Assembly: GCA_910586575.1 (NCBI GenBank) | Contig: CAJUJQ010000112.1 | Coordinates: 1 to 10,383, forward strand | DNA: 10,383 nt | Reading direction: 5' to 3' | Origin: an uncultured Clostridia bacterium | Lineage (GTDB): Bacteria > Bacillota > Clostridia > Oscillospirales > Butyricicoccaceae | Shown here: positions 1 to 5,810 of the stretch, one piece after another | How positions within the stretch are numbered: the stretch's first letter is position 1 | How the letters are laid out: each line of letters starts with the position of its first letter | Program-made: the position numbers and the translations under genes | The notes under the pieces: generated by a model | Told to the model about the DNA's origin: nothing | The model's database searches: none | The model's input: the letters and a program-made list of their open reading frames with translations, nothing else

Positions 1-546
1 ATTCCCAAAGGACAGGGTGTCCCCCGGCTCCGGGATGATGATTTCCAGATTTTGAGCTTCCACCTCGTCCAGCATCCTTTCAAAGCAGGCGGTCGTTGCG
101 TCACGGTCGGGCATATAAAACGCGTCCGCCGGGAACCTTGCAAGTACTTTGTCCAGCCCGCCGATATGATCCTCGTGCGGGTGGGTCGCAATCACCGCCC
201 GGAAACGCTCAATGCCGAGGGATTCCAGATAGGCAACCAGGTCATCCTCCGCTGAGCCGGGGCCACCGTCAATCAGGACATATTCCCCGCTCGATCCAAT
301 CAGCGAAGCATCACCCTGCCCGACGTCAATAAAGTAAACCGCTCCGACAGAGTGGATTGTGCCCGGTTCCGCGTCCTCTGCGGGCGCTGCATCCGAAGCC
401 GGCTGCTGCACATCGGGCAGCTGCGCGGGTTCGTCCCCGAACAGGCCGGGGAAAAAGTAAGAGAGCGCCAGCGCCACAACAACAATGGCTGATCCGATCA
501 GCTTCTGACGCTGCTGTTTGGTCAATTTTTGTTTTTTTGTACGCAT
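1..546 (-). CDS. ComEC-like metallo-beta-lactamase-fold hydrolase, membrane-anchored (3' end outside window)
   Basis: The first 182 codons are present and the frame is still open at the window edge, so the C-terminus is missing. The start is the ATG at 544-546, preceded by GGGAGG at 8 nt spacing. A lysine/glutamine-rich N-terminus (residues 1-16) is followed by one hydrophobic segment (about 17-35), then a low-complexity Pro/Ala/Asp linker (about 38-62), as in an exported, membrane-tethered protein. The catalytic domain opens with YFIDVGQGDASLI (71-83) and LIDGGPGS (91-98), then the zinc-binding motif THPHEDHIGG (121-130), matching TxHxDHxGG. FIDVGQGD is typical of the MBL domain seen alone or fused in ComEC/Rec2 proteins. 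A phosphodiesterase or nuclease-like activity outside the membrane is the family expectation; the substrate is unknown. It has its own promoter and appears monocistronic at this end. Confidence 0.9.
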   Translation of the reverse strand, partial: MRTKKQKLTKQQRQKLIGSAIVVVALALSYFFPGLFGDEPAQLPDVQQPASDAAPAEDAEPGTIHSVGAVYFIDVGQGDASLIGSSGEYVLIDGGPGSAEDDLVAYLESLGIERFRAVIATHPHEDHIGGLDKVLARFPADAFYMPDRDATTACFERMLDEVEAQNLEIIIPEPGDTLSFGN

Positions 547-624
547 TTATCAAACCTCCCGGTTTTCGATGTCCGTTTCCGCACCCGCCGGGGCGATTCT
601 GCCCGGTTTTCGGATTCGCCTTTT

Positions 625-653
625 ATTATATAAGATTATGTCGGATATTGCAA
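625..653 (-). promoter_or_regulatory. Sigma-A promoter of the MBL-fold gene
   Basis: On the minus strand TTGCAA (648-653) and TATAAT (625-630) are separated by exactly 17 nt. The predicted start is near 618, giving a leader of about 70 nt. That leader contains two copies of CCGGTTTTCG (plus-strand 559-568 and 603-612) of unknown meaning. Confidence 0.7.
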
Positions 654-697
654 GAAAAATGCCGTAGCTTTTCATCTCCCCCAAAGGACAGTTAAAA

Positions 698-741
698 TTT
701 TCCAAAAAAAGAAAATGCTGCCAGTAGTCAGCTGGCAGCAT
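698..741 (-). terminator. Rho-independent terminator of the CarD-like gene
   Basis: A perfect 10-bp stem ATGCTGCCAG/CTGGCAGCAT (715-724 and 732-741) has a 7-nt loop. On the minus strand it is followed by a U-rich tract (complement of 703-714). It begins 18 nt after the stop codon of the CarD-like gene and separates it from the MBL-fold gene. Confidence 0.9.
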
Positions 742-759
742 CATCGGCGCCCTAATTTA

Positions 760-1257
760 TCAATGCGCGGTACGGACAGATTTTTCGATATAGCCCTTGA
801 CCTCATCCGGCTGAATCCCCAGCGCAACCGCAAGCTCCCCATAAAGCTGGGTCTCGGCGCGCTTGAGATAACGCTGGTCGGTCTGCCCAGGCTTGCGTCC
901 CGATTGGACGCTTCGCCGCGTTTTCAGATAAGCTGTCTTGATGATCCGGAGCAGCTCGGTGCAGTCGTGGGTTTTGAGCGACGCTTCGTACTGCTCGGCC
1001 ATCTGGCGATGGTCGCTGTGGGTCGCGCTCTCCTGCACCTCGGGAATCTGCCCGATGAGGGTCTCGGCCTGCTCACGGGAAATCACACGGCGCATGAACA
1101 CGGGGGAATCCACGGGGATATAAATGGTTTCGCTGCTGTAACGCGGGGACAGGGTATAATATAGCCCCTCCTCGCCCGGAAACTTGGACGGCTGAATACC
1201 GGTCACTTCGCACACGCCGGTGCTGCCATAAATAATAAGATCGCCTGTTTGGAACAT
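760..1257 (-). CDS. CarD/CdnL-family transcriptional regulator
   Basis: The protein has 165 residues. The open frame extends further upstream, but the start is placed at the ATG at 1255-1257 because GGAGAGGAG lies just before it and because the family begins at MFxxGDxIxY. The N-terminal CarD_CdnL_TRCF domain (about 1-60) shows FQTGDLIIYGSTGVCEV, YYTLSP and ETIYIPVDSP, the beta-rich module that binds the RNA polymerase beta subunit in this family. The rest is mainly helical, with a basic stretch (KTRRSVQSGRKPGQ, about 112-125) and a C-terminal LGIQPDEVKGYIEKS segment, as in clostridial CarD-like proteins. Members stabilise or modulate open promoter complexes; the target genes here are unknown. 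The gene is monocistronic, with a strong promoter, a leader hairpin and a terminator. Confidence 0.9.
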   Translation of the reverse strand: MFQTGDLIIYGSTGVCEVTGIQPSKFPGEEGLYYTLSPRYSSETIYIPVDSPVFMRRVISREQAETLIGQIPEVQESATHSDHRQMAEQYEASLKTHDCTELLRIIKTAYLKTRRSVQSGRKPGQTDQRYLKRAETQLYGELAVALGIQPDEVKGYIEKSVRTAH

Positions 1258-1290
1258 ACCTGACTCCTCTCCATCTGTGGTGAAAAAACA

Positions 1291-1328
1291 GCAGTTTTGA
1301 CAACCGGTCTTACGTTTGTCAAAACTGC
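1291..1328 (-). promoter_or_regulatory. 5'-leader hairpin with U-tract (attenuator, 5' stabiliser or operator)
   Basis: A perfect 13-bp inverted repeat, GCAGTTTTGACAA and TTGTCAAAACTGC (1291-1303 and 1316-1328), has a 12-nt loop. Read on the minus strand it is followed at once by UGUUUUUU, the shape of an intrinsic terminator. It begins only about 7 nt after the predicted transcription start and ends about 30 nt before the CarD-like start codon. It could attenuate the gene, protect the mRNA 5' end, or act as DNA as a repressor site just downstream of +1. The sequence alone does not decide between these. Confidence 0.65.
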
Positions 1329-1341
1329 ACGCTGTAGTTAT

Positions 1342-1370
1342 ATTATACCACATTTTCCATGGTTTGTCCA
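1342..1370 (-). promoter_or_regulatory. Sigma-A promoter of the CarD-like gene
   Basis: On the minus strand TGGACA (1365-1370) and a consensus TATAAT (1342-1347) are 17 nt apart. The predicted start is near 1335, directly in front of the leader hairpin. The stretch from 1371 to 1536 shows no convincing gene. Confidence 0.8.
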
Positions 1371-1536
1371 AGTAAATGTTCAATTTCCTCAGAATTTTTC
1401 CGAAGGCAGCGAGCGCCCTTGTCAAATTCAACAATTTCGTTGTCCTGATAAAGCAATAAAACAGGGAAAGCGTACAAAGTCTGACTCCATTAACCTTTTG
1501 AAATTCCGCAAACATAGCTTTCCGCAAGCTCTGGAT

Positions 1537-1947
1537 TCAAATCAGGATTCCGTCACAGTGATCAATCTCATGCTGGATAATCTGCGCGGTCCAGCCCTGG
1601 AAGGTCATAAAACGCTCCTGAAACCTCTCATTTTGATAGCGCACCTTAATGCTTTTCCAACGGGTGGCTTTCCGGACGCCGCCCAGTGAAAGGCAACCCT
1701 CTTCGGCTTGATACCTGCCGGTTTTCCGGATGACCTCCGGGTTGAACATCACCATATACACGCCCTCATTGTCAAAGGCAATGATGCGCTTGCGCACGCC
1801 GATCATATTCGCGGCCATGCCGACACAGCTCTCTTTGTGCGCGGCAAGCGTCTCAAGCAAATCCTCCGCAACAGCGATATCCTCCGGCCCCGACGGTTCG
1901 GACGGCTGCGCAAGAAATCCCTCATCCTTCATAATGTCCCGTATCAT
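1537..1947 (-). CDS. Short peptide deformylase-family protein with divergent motif 1
   Basis: The protein has 136 residues, shorter than typical deformylases (E. coli Def is about 168). The start is the ATG at 1945-1947, which overlaps the yaaA stop. All three family motifs are visible. Motif 1 is CVGMAANMIG (41-50). Motif 2 is EGCLS (83-87) with metal ligand C85. Motif 3 is QHEIDH (125-130) with H126, catalytic E127 and H130. The protein stops six residues after motif 3, so it lacks the usual C-terminal part. In motif 1 the normally invariant catalytic glutamine (GxGxAAxQ) is methionine (M48). Gram-positive bacteria often carry a second def-like gene of this short type, some reported to be inactive. 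Deformylation of nascent N-formyl-Met is therefore possible but not assured. It is probably co-translated with yaaA. Confidence 0.88.
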   Translation of the reverse strand: MIRDIMKDEGFLAQPSEPSGPEDIAVAEDLLETLAAHKESCVGMAANMIGVRKRIIAFDNEGVYMVMFNPEVIRKTGRYQAEEGCLSLGGVRKATRWKSIKVRYQNERFQERFMTFQGWTAQIIQHEIDHCDGILI

Positions 1948-2699
1948 AGCATCCCTTCCCCTTTCAAAAAAACAAGATTCCTTTCGGTGGAGTCCGCTTC
2001 CGAGAACCGGTAGCCCAGGTCGGAAAACGCCGGAAGCTCCTCCGGGCGTGAAACTGCGCGCTCTGCCATCCAGCGCACCATCTGCCCGCGCGCCATTTTG
2101 CACAGCATCCCTTTTTCCACGATTTTTCCGCCCTTTCGCTCGCCAAAGGTGCAAGTCAGAAAGCGGACGCCGGACGGCAAATGCGGTTCGACCGCCTTAC
2201 TGTATTCCCTGGAAGCGAGGTTCAGCACCCAATCGGTTTCCCCCGCCAGCCGGGCGGCAAGCCTGTCCCCCCAGAATTCATATAAATTGGCACAGCCGCC
2301 CACCGCCAGCCGCGCCTGCATTTCCAGCCGGTAAGGCGCAACCCCGTCAAACGGGCGGAGTATCCCATAAAAGCCGGATAAAATACGCAAGTGCTCTTTG
2401 AGGTACGCCAAAGGCGCGGTTTCCAGCACACCGGGCGCCATATATTGATATTGGATGCCCACATAGGCGAGAATGGCCGGGGTCAGGCAGTGCCGTAAAT
2501 CCATCGTCCGAAGCCGCTCGATATTCGGTTCCGCAATCGCGTCGCTGCATTTCCAAAGCGCTTTCAGCTCGCCGGGGGAAAGCTGCCGCAAAGCGGCTTT
2601 CAGCCGTTCCGCGTCGTCAAGGAACGCCGGCAGGCTGTCCGCTTCAAAGCTGTCGGTGTCAATTTTCATTTTTTTCGCGGGCGAAATGATAATCCGCAT
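1944..2699 (-). CDS. yaaA: YaaA-family (DUF328/UPF0246) peroxide-stress protein
   Basis: The protein has 251 residues, the usual family length. The start at 2697-2699 is chosen because GGAGGTGG lies 7-8 nt upstream and because family members begin with M-x-I-x-I-S-P-A-K. Diagnostic stretches are MRIIISPAKKM (1-11), GFYGILRPFDGVAPYRLEM (109-127), NLYEFWGDRL (138-147), NLASREYSKAV (160-170) and ARGQMVRWMAE (203-213). In E. coli YaaA limits intracellular free iron and oxidative damage under peroxide stress, and the protein binds DNA; the biochemical mechanism is not fully settled. The stop codon TGA overlaps the next gene's start (ATGA, 1944-1947), so the deformylase-like gene is probably translationally coupled. 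It is transcribed from its own promoter at 2731-2759. Confidence 0.95.
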   Translation of the reverse strand: MRIIISPAKKMKIDTDSFEADSLPAFLDDAERLKAALRQLSPGELKALWKCSDAIAEPNIERLRTMDLRHCLTPAILAYVGIQYQYMAPGVLETAPLAYLKEHLRILSGFYGILRPFDGVAPYRLEMQARLAVGGCANLYEFWGDRLAARLAGETDWVLNLASREYSKAVEPHLPSGVRFLTCTFGERKGGKIVEKGMLCKMARGQMVRWMAERAVSRPEELPAFSDLGYRFSEADSTERNLVFLKGEGML

Positions 2700-2730
2700 A
2701 TAACCCCACCTCCGTCCGGCCCCTGCCACT

Positions 2731-2759
2731 ATTATAACACAGCCCCCGCCGCTTTTCCA
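2731..2759 (-). promoter_or_regulatory. Sigma-A promoter of the yaaA-def operon
   Basis: On the minus strand TGGAAA (2754-2759) and TATAAT (2731-2736) are separated by 17 nt. A TGT directly before the -10 box gives an extended -10. The predicted start is near 2724, leaving a leader of about 25 nt that contains the strong ribosome site. Confidence 0.75.
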
Positions 2760-2766
2760 GCACTGA

Positions 2767-2805
2767 AAATGACGGGGAAGAAAACCGCTGCGGTTTCCTC
2801 CCCGT
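2767..2805 (-). terminator. Terminator of the DUF3343 / cysteine-desulfurase operon
   Basis: A GC-rich inverted repeat (2772-2786 and 2792-2805) forms about 14 pairs, including one G-U and one bulge. The core is ACGGGGA...CCCCGT. On the minus strand it is followed by AUUUUC. It starts 8 nt after the stop codon at 2814. The U-tract is short, so efficiency is uncertain. Confidence 0.75.
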
Positions 2806-2813
2806 TATCTGTA

Positions 2814-3935
2814 TTACCCGCGCAGCGCGTCTTCCAGCAGCTCCAGGAAGCGGACACATTCCGGCTCGGAATTGAACGCCCCCACCGACACCCGCACCGT
2901 GCCGGTATCGAAGGTACCAGCCGAGCGGTGTGCCTCCGGCGCGCAGTGCAGCCCATCACGCACGCACACGCCGCGGTCACTCAACCGCTGCGCGACCTCC
3001 TCACAGGGCAGCCCCTGCACCCGGAAGGACAGCACGCCGATTTGCGCCGGGCCTGTAAAGGCTTCCACGGCTGGCATTGCATGCAATCCCTTTGCCAGCC
3101 GTGTAATCAGCCGCTGTTCGTGTGTCAAAATCCGGTTCGTACCCCGCGCGCGCACCCACCGGATGCCTGCGGCCAGCCCCGCAATCCCGTGGGCGTTGGG
3201 CGTGCCGCTCTCGAAGCGGTCGGGCAGCATGGCGGGCTGTTCCAGCTGCTCGGACAGGCTCCCCGTGCCGCCGGTCATCAGTGGTTCCCGCAGGCTGTCG
3301 GAGCGCACCAACAGAATCCCAGTCCCCTGCGGCCCGTACAGCGCCTTATGCCCCGGGCAGCAGAGCGCCGCCAGCGAGTGCAGCCTGCCGCAGTCAATCG
3401 GCAGCACCCCCGCCGACTGTGACGCGTCCAGAATCATCGGAATGCCTGCCTGCGTCAGCAGCGCGTCAATCCGTTCCAGTGGCTGCACAAAGCCGAACAC
3501 GTTGGAAACATGGTTCACAATAAACAACTCAGCACCCGACGCCGCCGCGCGTTCCGCCGCCCGGACAGCCTCTTCCTGGTCAAACAGCGGCGCGCGCATC
3601 ACCATTGTCCGGCAGCCAAGCGCCGCCAGCGGCCGCATGACTGAATTATGCTCATACCCGGTGACCGCAACCGCCGCCCCGGGCTTTGCCAGCGCGTGGA
3701 TTGCCGTATTGAGCGCGTGTGTCGCATTCAGAGTAAAAACCACCCGTTCCGGCTCGTCAACCCCGAACAGCGCCGCCGCCTGCTCCCGGCAGGCATATAC
3801 AAGCTCCCCGGCGCGCAGGGCGGGCTGGTGCCCGCTGCGGCCATACCCGGCAGCCGTCCGCATCGCGCCCTGTACGGCGCGGAATACCTCGGCGGGCTTC
3901 AGCAGCGTTGTCGCCGCGTTATCGAAATAAATCAT
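2814..3935 (-). CDS. Cysteine desulfurase family protein (class V aminotransferase fold, EGC type)
   Basis: The protein has 373 residues, full length. The start at 3933-3935 has AGGAGG five nt upstream. This is a PLP enzyme of the NifS/SufS/Csd superfamily. Visible are IYFDNAATT (2-10), EHNSVMRPL (95-103), LDASQSAG (169-176) with the PLP-pyridine aspartate D170, and CPGHKALYGPQGTG (193-206) with the Schiff-base lysine K197. Also present are RFESGTPN (240-247) and GLHCAP (328-333) with C331 in the position of the persulfide-forming cysteine. The sequence resembles the group annotated as 'cysteine desulfurase family protein' (TIGR01977), found beside DUF3343 genes. The likely reaction is release of sulfur, or possibly selenium, from cysteine or selenocysteine onto an acceptor. 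The 10-nt gap to the upstream DUF3343 gene suggests that protein as partner. No iron-sulfur scaffold genes are nearby, so a general ISC/SUF role is not supported. Confidence 0.93.
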   Translation of the reverse strand: MIYFDNAATTLLKPAEVFRAVQGAMRTAAGYGRSGHQPALRAGELVYACREQAAALFGVDEPERVVFTLNATHALNTAIHALAKPGAAVAVTGYEHNSVMRPLAALGCRTMVMRAPLFDQEEAVRAAERAAASGAELFIVNHVSNVFGFVQPLERIDALLTQAGIPMILDASQSAGVLPIDCGRLHSLAALCCPGHKALYGPQGTGILLVRSDSLREPLMTGGTGSLSEQLEQPAMLPDRFESGTPNAHGIAGLAAGIRWVRARGTNRILTHEQRLITRLAKGLHAMPAVEAFTGPAQIGVLSFRVQGLPCEEVAQRLSDRGVCVRDGLHCAPEAHRSAGTFDTGTVRVSVGAFNSEPECVRFLELLEDALRG

Positions 3936-3945
3936 TTTGCCCTCC

Positions 3946-4161
3946 TTATAAAATGCCGCATGGTGTAAAATGCCTGTCGCGCATCCGCTGCTGGGCGACC
4001 ATCAGGTCGCGGCGCGGGATGCTTACCGCGAACGTGCATGAACGGACAGCCGCCTGCCGGGGCGGCCGGACAATCCTGCCGGTCACTCCGGCTCCGGCAA
4101 GCATCCGTCTCAGCGCCAGCGCCTCGGTCTGCGACTGGCAGATCAGCAAAGTTTTATCCAA
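3946..4161 (-). CDS. DUF3343 protein, putative Se/S carrier-like
   Basis: The protein has 71 residues. The start is the TTG at 4159-4161, placed by AGGAGG nine nt upstream; an in-frame GTG lies too close to the ribosome site and a longer upstream ATG frame has no such support. The body MDKTLLICQSQTEALALRRM, then RIVRPPRQAAVRSC (29-42), fits the PF11823 pattern: a short strand, a helix with the S/T-x-x-A-L stretch, then a Pro-Arg turn leading to a conserved cysteine. Here C42 is followed by Thr where Gly is usual. The family is named 'putative Se/S carrier-like' because it sits beside cysteine-desulfurase-family genes, as it does here; direct biochemical proof is lacking. Its stop codon lies next to the ribosome site of the desulfurase gene, so the two are tightly coupled. 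Confidence 0.8.
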   Translation of the reverse strand: MDKTLLICQSQTEALALRRMLAGAGVTGRIVRPPRQAAVRSCTFAVSIPRRDLMVAQQRMRDRHFTPCGIL

Positions 4162-4200
4162 AGGGATCACCCTCCTGTTTCTTCTGAATAGCAAAGGTCT

Positions 4201-4237
4201 ATTATATCTGCCGCACAGGGAAGCGGTTCCCGTGCGG
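4201..4237 (-). promoter_or_regulatory. -10 box and overlapping dyad upstream of the DUF3343 operon
   Basis: A consensus TATAAT (minus strand, 4201-4206) lies about 40 nt before the DUF3343 start, but no recognisable -35 box is found at 16-18 nt spacing. That position is occupied by an inverted repeat, CCGCAC-a-GGGAA and TTCCC-GTGCGG (4211-4222 and 4227-4237), with a 4-nt loop. This may be an activator or repressor site, or only an RNA hairpin from a promoter further upstream. Promoter and dyad are both tentative. Confidence 0.5.
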
Positions 4238-4299
4238 GATTCGTTGCACTGCGGGACACGCTGTCCGGCTGAAAGCAGCGTTTCTCCCTTCATGCTATG

Positions 4300-4328
4300 T
4301 TGAAACCCAAGGAAAAGTGTGTTATCCT
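4300..4328 (+). promoter_or_regulatory. Sigma-A promoter of the DUF815 ATPase gene
   Basis: TTGAAA (4300-4305) and TATCCT (4323-4328) are 17 nt apart, with TGT before the -10 box (extended -10). The predicted start is near 4335, about 33 nt before the ATG. It lies in the 206-nt divergent gap shared with the DUF3343 operon. Confidence 0.6.
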
Positions 4329-4367
4329 TATGGAAAGGCAATCCCTTTAGAAACGAGGTTCATAAAT

Positions 4368-5579
4368 ATGCATCGGCAACTGGAAAATCATTTACATTTT
4401 CTTTCAGTTTTAGAAGCGCTGACCGAGCACCCGCTGATTGGGCACTACCGCAGCACGCTGGAAGCGCTCCGCATCGACAGCACCGTATTCGGCTGGGAAT
4501 ACGGCGCGTTATGCAACCTGATTTACCGCACCGGCGATGTCCGGCAAGCGCTTCTGGAAGCCGTCCACCGCGACGAAAACGCGCTCAACGCCCGGCTTTC
4601 CGACCCCCCGCAGTACGTGCTGGACGCAGCCACGCATGACCTGTCTGTGCTCAACCGCTTGCTCTCCCTGTCCGGCGAGGACTTGCTTGCGGACGCGCGG
4701 GAAGCGTTCCCAGACTTGGGCGGCTGCACGGACGGCCTGCCTGGCTTCCCCTCAAGCGCTGCCCTCCCGTTCTCGACCGGCGCGGGGCTGGCGGACTATT
4801 ACCGGCAAAACGGCTACGGCTTCTTTGCCCGCGCGAAAGCCTTCGCCGTCCGGGCGGGCGGCGTGCTCCAATCCGTCCCGCACCCTGACCCCATCCGCCT
4901 GTCCGATCTGCCGGGATATGAGCGGCAGAAAAAGGCCATCCTGACCAATACCCTGGCATTCCTCGCCGGCCGGAACGCCAATAATATCCTGCTGTACGGC
5001 GATAAAGGCACGGGCAAGTCCTCCACCGTCAAGGCGATCGTCAACGAGTACGCCGAGCGCGGCCTGAAAATCGTCGAGCTTTCTCCCCGCATGGTAACAG
5101 AATTCCCCAAGCTGTGTGAGCGAATTGCGGTTTCCCCCTTCCGGTTCATCGTCTTTTTGGACGACCTAGCCTTCGACCAGGAGGACGAAAACTTTGCCGC
5201 GCTCAAGGCGTTCATTGAAGGCGGGCTTGCCGGGTGGCCGGACAACCTGGTCATTTACGCGACCTCCAACCGCCGCCATTTGGTGCGCGAGTCCTTCTCC
5301 TCACGTCAGGGCGACGATATCCACCTGCGCGATACGCTCGAAACCGCAACCTCGCTTTCCGACCGCTTCGGGCTGGAAATCACCTTTTCTGTGCCGGATA
5401 AAGACGAATATCTCTATATCGTGGACGAACTTGCCGATGAATACGGCGTTACCCTGCCCGCCGACGAGCTGCACCTGCTCGCCGAACGCTTTGCCCTGCG
5501 CCGGAACGGGCGCTCCCCCCGCACCGCCCGCCAGTTCATCAGCCAGCACCTTGCGGAAAAACACCATTCCGAAGCTTGA
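4368..5579 (+). CDS. DUF815-family AAA ATPase
   Basis: The protein has 403 residues. The ATG at 4368 is chosen because GAGG lies about nine nt upstream and because the predicted promoter start falls after the longer in-frame start at 4317. The N-terminal 170 or so residues are mostly helical with no recognised motif. A short linker PIRLSDLPGYERQK leads into the AAA domain, with Walker A GDKGTGKSS (211-219) and Walker B FIVFLDDLAF (about 260-269). Further on are a sensor-1-like YATSNRRHLVRESF and the segment SDRFGLEITFSVPDKDEYL. The C-terminal lid contains NGRSPRTARQFISQHL. These are hallmarks of the DUF815 (PF05673) proteins, common in Firmicutes and Proteobacteria, whose physiological role is not established. 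It is likely cytosolic, with no signal or membrane segment. It stands alone, flanked by a divergent and a convergent operon. Confidence 0.9.
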   Translation: MHRQLENHLHFLSVLEALTEHPLIGHYRSTLEALRIDSTVFGWEYGALCNLIYRTGDVRQALLEAVHRDENALNARLSDPPQYVLDAATHDLSVLNRLLSLSGEDLLADAREAFPDLGGCTDGLPGFPSSAALPFSTGAGLADYYRQNGYGFFARAKAFAVRAGGVLQSVPHPDPIRLSDLPGYERQKKAILTNTLAFLAGRNANNILLYGDKGTGKSSTVKAIVNEYAERGLKIVELSPRMVTEFPKLCERIAVSPFRFIVFLDDLAFDQEDENFAALKAFIEGGLAGWPDNLVIYATSNRRHLVRESFSSRQGDDIHLRDTLETATSLSDRFGLEITFSVPDKDEYLYIVDELADEYGVTLPADELHLLAERFALRRNGRSPRTARQFISQHLAEKHHSEA

Positions 5580-5617
5580 TATACCCACAGCCGTTAAGAT
5601 TTGCTGCATTTTTTTCA

Positions 5618-5673
5618 GGGGGGAGGGTCTCTTGTATAAAACGATTGCCTCCACATACAGCAAGCCCCTCCCC
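5618..5673. repeat. GC-rich stem-loop element in the gap after the DUF815 gene
   Basis: GGGGAGGG (5620-5627) can pair with CCCTCCCC (5666-5673), and inside it CTTG (5631-5634) with CAAG (5661-5664), leaving small bulges and a 26-nt AT-richer loop. On the plus strand the T-run (5609-5615) precedes rather than follows the stem, so this is not an ordinary terminator for the DUF815 gene. On the minus strand it starts CTGTAGGGGAGGGGCTTG, which recalls the TGTAGGGG-type palindromic intergenic repeats of gut Clostridia; that link is an impression. No gene is supported between 5580 and 5757. Confidence 0.4.
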
Positions 5674-5757
5674 TACAGATATAGATTGTAACCTTGTGCA
5701 CAGCAGATATCAGAATATGGCAATCTTTTCTGACCGTAAGTATCCCTTTCCATGAAC

Positions 5758-5793
5758 AGCAAAAGCCAGCTCCTTAAAAAGCTGGCTTTTGCT
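5758..5793. terminator. Bidirectional terminator between convergent genes
   Basis: A perfect 14-bp inverted repeat AGCAAAAGCCAGCT/AGCTGGCTTTTGCT (5758-5771 and 5780-5793) has an 8-nt loop. It lies 18 nt beyond the stop of the minus-strand ABC gene and about 180 nt beyond the stop of the DUF815 gene. Neither side has a perfect U-tract. The plus side has a T-rich stretch at 5800-5806, and each 3' arm itself ends in TTTTGCT. Confidence 0.75.
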
Positions 5794-5810
5794 ATATCAT
5801 ATTTTTATTG

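Noticed and set aside
1258..1527. N-terminal extension of the CarD-like frame to 255 residues
   Set aside because: The extension crosses the predicted promoter, the hairpin and the ribosome site, has no family resemblance, and the internal ATG at 1257 has a strong ribosome site and the expected N-terminus.
1500..1536. Possible terminator after the deformylase-like gene
   Set aside because: Only a 5-bp AGCTT/AAGCT stem with no U-tract on the minus strand; too weak to call.
2769..3930. Long plus-strand frames opposite the cysteine-desulfurase gene (217 and 352 codons)
   Set aside because: They are antisense shadows of a GC-rich gene, with Arg/Pro/Ser-rich translation and no motifs.
4254..4266. 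Small inverted repeat GGACA-CGC-TGTCC between the divergent genes
   Set aside because: Arms of only five bases with a three-base centre, common by chance at this GC content, and not aligned to a promoter element.
4162..4341. Longer 131-residue form of the DUF3343 protein starting at 4341
   Set aside because: No ribosome site at that ATG, it would cross the TATAAT box and dyad, and the domain begins at the TTG with AGGAGG upstream.
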